From Desulfobacterales bacterium (lineage in GTDB: Bacteria; Desulfobacterota; Desulfobacteria; Desulfobacterales; UBA5852), in the NCBI GenBank assembly GCA_016735415.1, contig JAERRP010000063.1, positions 1 to 10,158 of the forward strand: a stretch of 10,158 nt of DNA, written 5' to 3'. The notes beneath the pieces were generated by a model. That model ran no database searches and was not told the origin of the DNA. It saw only the letters and a program-made list of their open reading frames with translations. Made by a program: the position numbers and the translations under genes. Of the stretch, positions 1-6,042 are shown in pieces; within the stretch, counting starts at the first letter, position 1; the number at the start of each line of letters is the position of its first letter.

Positions 1-1
1 C

Positions 2-262
2 GGTGCGGCCATGGGGTTTTTACCCTGCGGGCTCTCCTTCGGTGCTTTTTCGCGTGCTCTGGCGGTGCAGGACCCGCTTGCGGGGGCCGCCCTGACCTTC
101 GTTTTCGGTCTGGGCTCCCTGCCCGTCCTGCTGCTGCTGGGCAGTGGTCTGGCCCCGCTCATTCGGCGCTACCGGCGGCACTCGGATATTCTGGCGGGCG
201 CACTGATGGTGGGGATGGCAGCGGCCCTGGTGATCAATAGCGCCACCGCCATCGGGTTCTGA
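2..262 (+). CDS. TauE/SafE-type (UreH-like) integral membrane protein, C-terminal part
   Basis: This is the last 86 codons of a gene that begins before the window; the frame is open from base 2 and ends at TGA 260-262. The visible part starts with a GFLPCGL motif, which in the TauE/SafE (UreH_2/DsbD_2-like) membrane families opens the second half of the protein. Two hydrophobic stretches follow, one rich in Ala/Leu with an FGLGSLP motif and one near the C terminus ending in INSATAIGF, separated by a basic loop (RRYRRHS). Members of this family are polytopic inner-membrane proteins linked to export of sulfur compounds or to metal and cytochrome maturation. The substrate cannot be read from this fragment. 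The DUF4405 gene follows after 121 bp on the same strand. Confidence 0.7.
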   Translation, partial: GAAMGFLPCGLSFGAFSRALAVQDPLAGAALTFVFGLGSLPVLLLLGSGLAPLIRRYRRHSDILAGALMVGMAAALVINSATAIGF

Positions 263-383
263 CAGGCGCTCTTCAACATCCGACCGAACGACCCTGAAAT
301 AAAAAATGGGTTGGGCGTGTAACCTGTTGATCGATCCATGTTCTTATCATTAAGACCCTTTAAACCTTATCAGGAGCGTAAAA

Positions 384-1232
384 TTGAATATTCGACGAAC
401 GGTTTCGCTGACGGCCGCTCTCGCGTTTGTGGTGATGCTGCTGACCAGTGTGGTGCTGTATATCGTGCCCCAGGGCCGCGTGGCCTACTGGGCCGACTGG
501 CGCCTGGCGGGGCTCTCCAAAACCCAATGGGGGGAAATCCACATCAACACGGGGCTTCTTTTTCTTGTGGCCCTGGGACTGCACGTCTATTACAACTGGA
601 AGCCGCTGACCCTCTATCTGAAGGATCGCGCCCGACGCTGGAAAGTGTTGACCCCGGAATTCAACCTGGCCACCGTCCTGGTGGCGGTCTTCATCGGCGG
701 CACCCTTGGGGGTTGGCCGCCCTTTGCGACGATTTTATCATTCCAGGAGGCTATCAAGACGGCCGCCGCTCAAAAGTATGGCGAACCGCCTTACGGCCAT
801 GCCGAGCTTTCATCCCTGGAAGCGTTCGCCCGCAAAATGGGGATCGATCCGCAGGCCGCCCGTGCGATGCTGACAGCGGCCGGCTACCGGGTGACCGACG
901 GACAGCAGTCGTTGCAGGACCTGGCCGCGACCAACGGCGTATCGCCGCAGCGGCTCTATCAGACCATGATGGCGACGCGGTCCGCGGCGGCTTCGGCCTC
1001 TTCCCGGGAAATACCGCAGACGCCGCCTGCGGGAATCGGCAAGCTCTCCCTGGAGGCCTTCAGCCGCCAGTACGGCCTGGACTCTCAGAAACTGCTCCAG
1101 TCTCTGGAAAATCAGGGCCTCGAGGTCCGCGCCGATATGACCATCAAAGCCATGGCCGCAGCCAACAACCGCAGCCCGGTGGATCTCTACGATCTTCTCA
1201 GGACCGTCGCGTCCGCATCCTCTGCCCCTTAG
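384..1232 (+). CDS. DUF4405 membrane protein with two tandem C-terminal helical repeats
   Basis: The protein is 282 aa with a TTG start at 384, chosen because AGGAG at 372-376 lies 7 nt upstream and the family-typical N terminus (MNIRRTVSLT) begins there. Three hydrophobic segments are visible at about residues 9-28, 54-70 and 94-112. The stretch VVLYIVPQGRVAYWADWR and the following TKTQWGEIH-like region (here SKTQWGEIH) match the DUF4405 pattern. His53 and His67 sit at the two ends of the second membrane helix; the DUF4405 fold resembles small b-type cytochromes, so heme ligation is possible but is inference. The soluble C terminus holds two related blocks, about 142-196 and 219-273, each reading LEAF(A/S)R...G(I/L)D...G....(S/T)...(L/A)A..N..SP..LY, joined by an Ala/Ser-rich linker. 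The function is unknown. The gene is convergent with the NosL-domain gene. Confidence 0.78.
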   Translation: MNIRRTVSLTAALAFVVMLLTSVVLYIVPQGRVAYWADWRLAGLSKTQWGEIHINTGLLFLVALGLHVYYNWKPLTLYLKDRARRWKVLTPEFNLATVLVAVFIGGTLGGWPPFATILSFQEAIKTAAAQKYGEPPYGHAELSSLEAFARKMGIDPQAARAMLTAAGYRVTDGQQSLQDLAATNGVSPQRLYQTMMATRSAAASASSREIPQTPPAGIGKLSLEAFSRQYGLDSQKLLQSLENQGLEVRADMTIKAMAAANNRSPVDLYDLLRTVASASSAP

Positions 1233-1275
1233 GGCGCGCGCAAAAAAAACGTACATTTTAAGCGCCGATGCATCC

Positions 1276-1347
1276 CGCCCGGCGGCGTTGCGAAAGCTTG
1301 GAATAGGCCGGCTATTCCTGCGCTTTCACGCCTTGTACCGACGGGCG
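1276..1347. repeat. Imperfect inverted repeat (REP/MITE-like hairpin) in convergent spacer
   Basis: The spacer 1233-1410 between two convergent genes can fold into a long imperfect hairpin. The inner arms are GGAATAG and CTATTCC around a GCCGG loop (1300-1317). Continuing outward come GAAAGC with GCTTTC, GGCGT with ACGCC (1284-1288 and 1328-1332), and CGCCC (1276-1280) with GGGCG (1343-1347). A second small hairpin, CAAAG-N5-CTTTG, lies at 1351-1365. A-rich (1243-1250) and T-rich (1372-1379) tracts flank the structure at roughly symmetric distances. No coding frame explains the segment. It may act as a two-way transcription barrier, or be a dispersed repeat; copy number cannot be judged from one window. 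Confidence 0.5.
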
Positions 1348-1410
1348 CCTCAAAGCTGAACTTTGTGAACTTATTTTTACGCGAACCTTGAGGGCGCCGC
1401 CTACGGCCGC

Positions 1411-2340
1411 TCAGCCCTGGATACGTGCCGGCGTTACCGTTTTGAACGGCAAGACCGTGCCGGCCTGCCGGCGGGCGAAAGCGTCCGCGTCCGCTTTGCG
1501 ATCGAACGCGAAGGCCTCCCGGCCCATGGGCCCCATTTTTGGGGTACCGACCACATAGTAAGCTGTGCGGGCACTGATCCACGTGCCGGAGGCATAATCG
1601 ACGACCCAGATCAGAAAGGGATCGACCTTGCGATCGGTGTATCGGGCTGAATCCTGTAAAAAAGTGAAAAGACACTGGGTGGAGCAGAAGTGATGGATAT
1701 TTTTGTCCCGGGTCTGGATCTGACCTTTGTGGCGTGGATAGCGGGCCGGAAACATCTCGCAGACGGGACAGCGGTCCCGGTTGTCGCGCGGTTCGACGAT
1801 CTTCTTCATCGTCTTTCTTCGGCCGGCAATGACCTTGTTTTCTTTGGGAACCCCCTGGCGGGCCAGTTCGAAAGCCGCCTCGAAAGCCACCACCCGGCCA
1901 CCACAGGATTGGCTGAAGCGGGTCGCGGCATCCCTGGTTTCAAGGGCGATTTTGCTCTGCATGGTCATGGTGCCCCTGGCGCTGGAGCCGACCACAAAAA
2001 AAGCGGTTTCGGCGGGGTGCATCATTTCCGGTTGGGTGTAGAGCGCGACCTTGACATTGCGCGGGGTTTCGCCTGACTTCAGGGCCATGTCCGCCAGGCA
2101 ATGGAAAGAACAGGCCCCGGACGGACCTTCCGGGTTTTCAAACGTCATCCAGGTGCGGGCCCACATGGCGCGGACCATACCGCAGTTGGGGCACTGCCCT
2201 TTGAATTGCAGGTTGGGGGGGGCGATCGGGTGCGGGATCTGGCAGGGATCGCCGGCTTTAAGGGGCAGCGGCCAGACCAGCATGACACCTGCGGCCGCCA
2301 GGCTCGATAGGATAAATTCACGTCTGTTCCGGGGGTGCAA
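1411..2340 (-). CDS. Exported protein with two NosL domains
   Basis: The protein is 309 aa. The start is TTG at 2340-2338: an AGGAGG (plus-strand 2349-2354) precedes it by 8 nt and the protein then opens with NRREFIL followed by a hydrophobic stretch to about residue 29, a twin-arginine-type export signal. Two NosL-like units follow. Unit 1 (about 47-155) has CPNCGM (Cys50, Cys53, Met55), Cys77, His80-Cys81 and an FFVVGS...MTM segment. Unit 2 (about 188-303) has CPVCEM (Cys191, Cys194, Met196), HHFCSTQC (His216, His217, Cys219, Cys223) and YYVVGTPKMGPMG. NosL proteins bind Cu(I) through Cys/Met/His residues and were first known as accessory factors for nitrous oxide reductase. No nos genes are visible, so a copper or other metal role here is inference. 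Most NosL proteins carry one such unit; this one carries two. Confidence 0.85.
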   Translation of the reverse strand: MHPRNRREFILSSLAAAGVMLVWPLPLKAGDPCQIPHPIAPPNLQFKGQCPNCGMVRAMWARTWMTFENPEGPSGACSFHCLADMALKSGETPRNVKVALYTQPEMMHPAETAFFVVGSSARGTMTMQSKIALETRDAATRFSQSCGGRVVAFEAAFELARQGVPKENKVIAGRRKTMKKIVEPRDNRDRCPVCEMFPARYPRHKGQIQTRDKNIHHFCSTQCLFTFLQDSARYTDRKVDPFLIWVVDYASGTWISARTAYYVVGTPKMGPMGREAFAFDRKADADAFARRQAGTVLPFKTVTPARIQG

Positions 2341-2428
2341 AGTGTTGCCCTCCTATGGGGAGCATGATTTCCGCCAATGACATGGATAAGGGCCACCCGA
2401 AAAACGGCGGTGGTCGGCCATAAGCGGC

Positions 2429-2457
2429 TTGGATTTAGCAGCACAATCCGGTATGGA
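2429..2457 (+). promoter_or_regulatory. Candidate promoter for ubiE
   Basis: TTGGAT (2429-2434) and TATGGA (2452-2457) are separated by 17 nt, a sigma70-like spacing with moderate matches to consensus (the -10 could also be read as GATAAT at 2456-2461 with a long spacer). It would start transcription near 2465, upstream of the palindrome at 2487-2504 and of the ubiE start at 2550. Confidence 0.25.
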
Positions 2458-2486
2458 TAATCTTTTTCGAATCGCTGCGGCGTCAG

Positions 2487-2504
2487 TTGCGGAAATTATC
2501 GCAA
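2487..2504. promoter_or_regulatory. 18-bp palindrome, candidate operator in the NosL/ubiE divergent region
   Basis: TTGCGGAAATTATCGCAA is a near palindrome: TTGCG and CGCAA arms, with a symmetric AATT centre and two mismatched pairs between (14 of 18 positions symmetric). Its size and 5-bp arms are like sites for dimeric helix-turn-helix regulators, for example the CRP/FNR family, although the arm sequence is not the standard FNR or CRP one. It lies between a candidate promoter and the ubiE ribosome binding site, where a bound repressor would block transcription. Chance occurrence is possible. Confidence 0.3.
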
Positions 2505-2549
2505 ATAGCGACCCATGGCAAACACCGCCGGAACAGGAGACGAAAGAGG

Positions 2550-3365
2550 ATGGCGTGGAAGCCCCCCCAATGGTTTGGCGACCGGAAACGGAGTGCGCAA
2601 CTGGATCGGCATGTCGACCAATCGCATGTGGCCCAGTTCGGATACCGGCAGATGCCGACGCCGGAGAAGGTCGACTGGGTGCGCCGGCATTTCAACCGTG
2701 TCGCCCCCCGTTATGACTTCATGAACACGCTGCTCAGTTTTGGTATCCAGTACGTCTGGAAGCGGGAAGCCATTCGTATGATGGGGCTGGCGCCCGGCGA
2801 CCGGATCCTGGATGTCTGCGGGGGGACCGCCGACCTGGCCATCATGGCGGCCGATCGCATCGGCCCCCGGGGCGTCGTCGTGGTCTATGACATCAACTGG
2901 GCCATGATCCAGGCCGGGGTTCCCAAACTGACGGGCAAATCCGGGGCCGGCTGCATTCGTTTTGTCCAGGGGGATGCCGAAAAAATCGCCTTTGGGGACA
3001 ATACCTTCGACGCCGTCATGGTGGGGTTCGGCATCCGCAACGTGACCCACATGCAGCAGGGATTTCGCGAGATGTATCGCGTGCTCAAGCCGGGCGGCAG
3101 GTTCCTGTGCCTGGAGTTCTCCAAACCGGTCAATCCGCTTTTTCGCCGGCTCTACGATGTTTATTCGTTTTATGTCATGCCCTTCCTGGGCCGGGTGCTG
3201 GCCGGATCGGCGGAATCCTATGCCTGCCTGCCCGAAACGATTCGCCTCTTTCACCTCCCGGATGAAATCAATGCCATCCTGGAAGCCATCGGGTTTGGCG
3301 ATGTCCGCTACCGGCGCATCACCAACGGTATCGCTGTGGCGCATATCGGGCGGAAGGCGCACTAG
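2550..3365 (+). CDS. ubiE: UbiE/MenG-family quinone C-methyltransferase
   Basis: The protein is 271 aa from ATG 2550, preceded at 10 nt by AGGAG (2535-2539). An in-frame TTG at 2487 lacks such a site. It belongs to the class I SAM-dependent methyltransferases that methylate demethylmenaquinone (MenG) or a ubiquinol precursor (UbiE). About 38 extra residues precede the usual start of the fold. Family landmarks are VAPRYDFMNTLLSFG (51-65), SAM motif I ILDVCGGTADLA (86-97), a post-I acidic residue in VYDIN (112-116), GDAEKIAF (141-148), FGIRNVT (160-166), and MYRVLKPGG with LEFSKP (175-193). Motif I reads GGTAD where most members have GGTGD. In an anaerobe, menaquinone is the likely product. It converges on the UbiA gene. 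Orthologous function is very probable; exact substrate is inferred. Confidence 0.88.
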   Translation: MAWKPPQWFGDRKRSAQLDRHVDQSHVAQFGYRQMPTPEKVDWVRRHFNRVAPRYDFMNTLLSFGIQYVWKREAIRMMGLAPGDRILDVCGGTADLAIMAADRIGPRGVVVVYDINWAMIQAGVPKLTGKSGAGCIRFVQGDAEKIAFGDNTFDAVMVGFGIRNVTHMQQGFREMYRVLKPGGRFLCLEFSKPVNPLFRRLYDVYSFYVMPFLGRVLAGSAESYACLPETIRLFHLPDEINAILEAIGFGDVRYRRITNGIAVAHIGRKAH

Positions 3366-3367
3366 AC

Positions 3368-3426
3368 CTCAAACAGTTTCAGGCCACGGGACCGTACCCC
3401 CGGGCTGCGTTTTGAGTTCCCTTTTT
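3368..3426 (+). terminator. Possible terminator after ubiE
   Basis: Three bases after the ubiE stop, CTCAAA (3368-3373) can pair with TTTGAG (3411-3416). Inside this, GCC-A-CGGG (3383-3390) pairs with CCCGGGC (3399-3405), leaving one bulged A. TTTTT follows at 3422-3426 after a short CCC spacer. The layout resembles an intrinsic terminator, but the outer stem is AT-rich and the U tract is offset, so confidence is moderate at best. Confidence 0.4.
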
Positions 3427-3456
3427 ATTGGTTATAGGTCCGTTTTTTTACGGGGT

Positions 3457-4425
3457 CTAAACCAGCAGACGCAGGGCCACAATTACGAACAATGCCAGGG
3501 GATAGTAGCTGGCGCGGTTGAAGAGGCGCATGGCATCGGCTTTGCGGGTTGAGCCGTGCAGCTGCCAGGCCGGCCACAGCAGAAGGTAGAAGCCGACCCC
3601 GGCCGTGGCGGTCAGGGCCAGTGGTCCGAAGTGGGCCTGGGAAAGTCGGAACAGCACCAGGTTGGCCAGAACGGCAAAAAAAAGCGACCCCAGAATGATA
3701 TCGCGGGTTTTGTTCTGACCGAAGATGACCGGGATCGTGCGGGCTCCGAATTTACGGTCTTCTTCAATGTCGGTCCAGTCGTTGGGGGCGTTCTGCCCTC
3801 CGATTTCCCACAGGAAAATCATCAGGAACAGAAAAACCAGGAAAAACGACGACGGGTGTGGATCCACGGCAAAAACCGCGGCGAGCGCGCCGACGCTTTT
3901 AACGGCGCCGCTCACGAAAACGCGGTAGGGGCTGACACGCCACAGGATGCAGTAGACCGTTTCGAGCAGGCACCCGGCGGCGAAGATGACCAGGCAGACT
4001 GGGTTCAGCCAGTAGGCCCCGCCCGCGGCAACGAGGCCCCAGCCGGCGGCCCATACCACCCCGTCGCGGAAAGGCAAGAGGCCCTGGGCCATGGGATGGC
4101 GTACCAGCAGCGCGTCCAGATCGTTGGCATGGACGTCGTTATTGAAGCCGCCGGCCTTGAGTTTGGCCTGGTCGGAGCGGTACCCGACGATATCGTTCAG
4201 GGCGTAGACGGCGGTGTAGCCGGCGAAAACGGTCAGCAACCCGACCAGGATCGTTAAGAAGGGGGGATAGGCCCCCAGCCACAGCAGGGCGGCCAGGCAG
4301 GGGGTTGTCATGTCGATCAGTCCATGGGGGGTCCGGGACAGGGCCCAGAAGAGCTTCAAGCGCTCAGCACCGTGGAAATGCCGCGAATGGGTCTGTGCTT
4401 GCAATGGTCGTGATCCGATCGTCAT
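3457..4425 (-). CDS. UbiA-family polyprenyltransferase
   Basis: This 322-aa integral membrane protein runs from ATG 4425-4423 to TAG at 3457. It has about eight to nine hydrophobic segments. UbiA enzymes join a polyprenyl diphosphate to an aromatic or other acceptor at the inner membrane, using two Asp-rich Mg-diphosphate motifs. Motif 1 here is NDIVGYRSD (77-85), where the usual third acidic position (NDxxDxxxD) is Gly81. Motif 2 is NDWTDIEEDRKFGARTIPV (215-233), fully consistent with DxxDxxxDxxxGxxTxxV. HPMAQGLLP (110-118) occupies the place of the RPLxxGxI loop between motif 1 and the next helix. Pairing with ubiE suggests menaquinone synthesis (MenA or MqnP type), but 4-hydroxybenzoate or another acceptor cannot be excluded. 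The ribosome binding site is weak (TAAGG, 9 nt upstream) and sits in a GCGGC/GCCGC hairpin (4430-4444). Confidence 0.85.
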   Translation of the reverse strand: MTIGSRPLQAQTHSRHFHGAERLKLFWALSRTPHGLIDMTTPCLAALLWLGAYPPFLTILVGLLTVFAGYTAVYALNDIVGYRSDQAKLKAGGFNNDVHANDLDALLVRHPMAQGLLPFRDGVVWAAGWGLVAAGGAYWLNPVCLVIFAAGCLLETVYCILWRVSPYRVFVSGAVKSVGALAAVFAVDPHPSSFFLVFLFLMIFLWEIGGQNAPNDWTDIEEDRKFGARTIPVIFGQNKTRDIILGSLFFAVLANLVLFRLSQAHFGPLALTATAGVGFYLLLWPAWQLHGSTRKADAMRLFNRASYYPLALFVIVALRLLV

Positions 4426-4574
4426 GCCCGCGGCCTTACGCCGCTCGAGTGTCGGGCGGAAGCGGTTGACCGCCCGGTGGCGATCGTGCCGTTCCCCATA
4501 GCATGCGGGGGTAAGAGCGTCAACGGCCGGGCCGCGCGACCCGCCGGAGGTTCAGTCCGGTCGCGTTCGAGCCG

Positions 4575-5090
4575 TTAAGGCCGAAAGGGTGTCAGTACTT
4601 CGTCAGCGCAATCCCGGGCGAAATCCAGAATCCAGGGCGCATAGCGGCCGAGACGGTAGATCTGTGCCATGGCCCCGGAAACGCCTTGCCTGGCGATGAC
4701 CGGATCGGCCAGGGCCAGGATGCGGGGCATCAAAAGCGCGTTGACGTAAGGAATGTTGTTGTCCCGGCAGTAGGTGGCGCCCCGACCGTCATCCATGAGG
4801 ATGAACTGCCCGGCCCCCGTCAGGTAATGCTGGATGCATTCCCGTTCCCCGGGACCCATGCCGGCCAGATCCGGGTCGCGGGTTTCTGGGCCGGCGGCGG
4901 CAGGCAGTACGTCAATCCGACCCTGCTCGACCAGACCCTGGAAAAAGGCCGCACCGGGGTACCCGGGGACGGTCAGCTCCCGGACGGCGGCCCGACCGGT
5001 TCGGAGACGATAATGGTCCAGCGTGGCGTCGAACCAGCCGGATTTGAACAGCAGGATAGCGGAAGACGTGTCGATCAGAACGGATTTCAT
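4575..5090 (-). CDS. PIN-domain protein (DUF3368-like putative nuclease), last gene of the cys operon
   Basis: The protein is 171 aa, ATG at 5090-5088, TAA at 4575. It looks like a PIN-domain ribonuclease of the DUF3368/VapC kind. The N terminus VLIDTSSAILLFKSG (4-18) supplies the first acidic residue, Asp7. GMGPGERECIQHYL (77-90) matches the conserved GxGExExI segment (Glu82, Glu84), and FILMDDGRGATYCRDNNIP (96-114) matches the LIDDxxGRxxA..LG(I/L)P segment (Asp100, Asp101, Asp110). The metal-binding acidic set of an active PIN fold therefore seems present. It starts 21 nt after the cysK stop on the same strand, with only a GGGG-type ribosome site, so it is probably cotranscribed with cysE and cysK. 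No antitoxin-like small gene sits next to it. The C-terminal ~40 residues extend beyond the core domain. Its target and its link to cysteine synthesis are unknown. Confidence 0.7.
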   Translation of the reverse strand: MKSVLIDTSSAILLFKSGWFDATLDHYRLRTGRAAVRELTVPGYPGAAFFQGLVEQGRIDVLPAAAGPETRDPDLAGMGPGERECIQHYLTGAGQFILMDDGRGATYCRDNNIPYVNALLMPRILALADPVIARQGVSGAMAQIYRLGRYAPWILDFARDCADEVLTPFRP

Positions 5091-5111
5091 TGCCCCGGCT
5101 GCCGATCGCGC

Positions 5112-6032
5112 TTACTGAAACAAATCGGTACTGATGTAGCGCTCTCCCGTACTGGCCAGAATGACGACTATTTTACATCCGCGGCTCTCCGGTCGTGCGG
5201 CCATTTTGAGAGCCGCGGCCACGGCCGCGCCGGAGGAAATTCCGCAGAGGAGGCCTTCTTCCCCGGCCAGGCGCCGGGCGGTGGCAAAGGATTCGTCGTT
5301 TGTAACGGTGACGACCGTGTCGATGAGGTCGCGATCGAGGACCTCCGGCACGAATCCGGCCCCAATCCCCTGGATTTTATGGGGCCCGGCCGTCCCGCCG
5401 GAGAGCACCGGCGAGTCGGCCGGTTCGACCGCCACGGTCAGGAAATCCGGGTTGCGCGGCTTCAGGGCCTGGCTGATCCCGGTAAGCGTACCACCGGTCC
5501 CCACCCCGGACACGAGCATGTCCACATTACCTTCCATGTCGGTCCAGATTTCTTCGGCCGTGGTTTCACGATGGATTCGGGGGTTGGCCGGGTTGCTGAA
5601 CTGGTCGGGCATGAAACTGTTTTCAGTCTGATCCAGGATTTCCACGGCCTTGGCGATGGCGCCTTTCATACCGCCGCTGCCGGGCGTCAGCACCAGTTCG
5701 GCGCCCAGGTGGGTCAACAGCTTGCGGCGCTCCCGGCTCATGGTTTCGGGCATGGTGAGGCACAGGCGGTAGCCCCGGGCCGCACAGATAAACGCCAGGG
5801 CAATGCCGGTATTTCCGCTGGTGGGTTCCACGATCAGGGTGTCCGGTCCGATTCGGCCCGCGGCTTCGGCCGCAGCGATCATGGCACCGGCAATGCGGTC
5901 CTTGACACTGCCCAGCGGGTTGAAAAATTCGAGTTTGGCATAGATATCGGCATCGTAATCGGCCGCAATGCGATTCAGGCGCACCAACGGGGTGCGCCCG
6001 ATGGTTTCCACGATGGAAGGGTATCGGTTCAT
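5112..6032 (-). CDS. cysK: O-acetylserine sulfhydrylase (cysteine synthase A)
   Basis: The protein is 306 aa from ATG 6032-6030, preceded by AAGGAA; the AAGG overlaps the cysE TAA stop 10 nt upstream. It is a cytosolic PLP enzyme of fold type II that makes cysteine from O-acetylserine and sulfide. All main landmarks are present: [10 protein letters not shown] (11-20), the PLP lysine Lys44 in GSVKDRI, the substrate loop TSGNTGIAL (71-79), the phosphate-binding GVGTGGT (176-182), GIGAGFVP (222-229), GISSGAA (264-270) with the serine that contacts the pyridine nitrogen, and STGERYIST (294-302). Length fits the family. It is the middle gene of a cysE-cysK-PIN unit, downstream of the serine acetyltransferase that supplies its substrate. 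Identification is firm. Confidence 0.96.
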   Translation of the reverse strand: MNRYPSIVETIGRTPLVRLNRIAADYDADIYAKLEFFNPLGSVKDRIAGAMIAAAEAAGRIGPDTLIVEPTSGNTGIALAFICAARGYRLCLTMPETMSRERRKLLTHLGAELVLTPGSGGMKGAIAKAVEILDQTENSFMPDQFSNPANPRIHRETTAEEIWTDMEGNVDMLVSGVGTGGTLTGISQALKPRNPDFLTVAVEPADSPVLSGGTAGPHKIQGIGAGFVPEVLDRDLIDTVVTVTNDESFATARRLAGEEGLLCGISSGAAVAAALKMAARPESRGCKIVVILASTGERYISTDLFQ

Positions 6033-6042
6033 GGCGTGTTCC

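Noticed and set aside
338..1261. 307-codon plus-strand frame overlapping the DUF4405 gene
   Set aside because: Out of frame with the recognisable membrane protein, and rich in Arg/Pro/Gly with no family pattern.
2496..3362. 288-codon minus-strand frame opposite ubiE
   Set aside because: Antisense shadow; ubiE motifs are unmistakable on the plus strand.
3556..4257. 233-codon plus-strand frame opposite the UbiA gene
   Set aside because: Antisense to intact UbiA motifs; Gln/Gly/Asp-rich composition with no membrane or domain pattern.
4454..4475. GCGGT-TG-ACCGC and overlapping GGGCGG/CCGCCC inverted repeats between the UbiA and PIN genes
   Set aside because: Short GC-rich pairings are expected by chance here; no T tract and no promoter alignment to give them a role.
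4575..5090. PIN protein as the toxin of a VapBC toxin-antitoxin pair
   Set aside because: No small antitoxin gene precedes or follows it; the upstream neighbour is cysK and downstream is a 149-bp gap.
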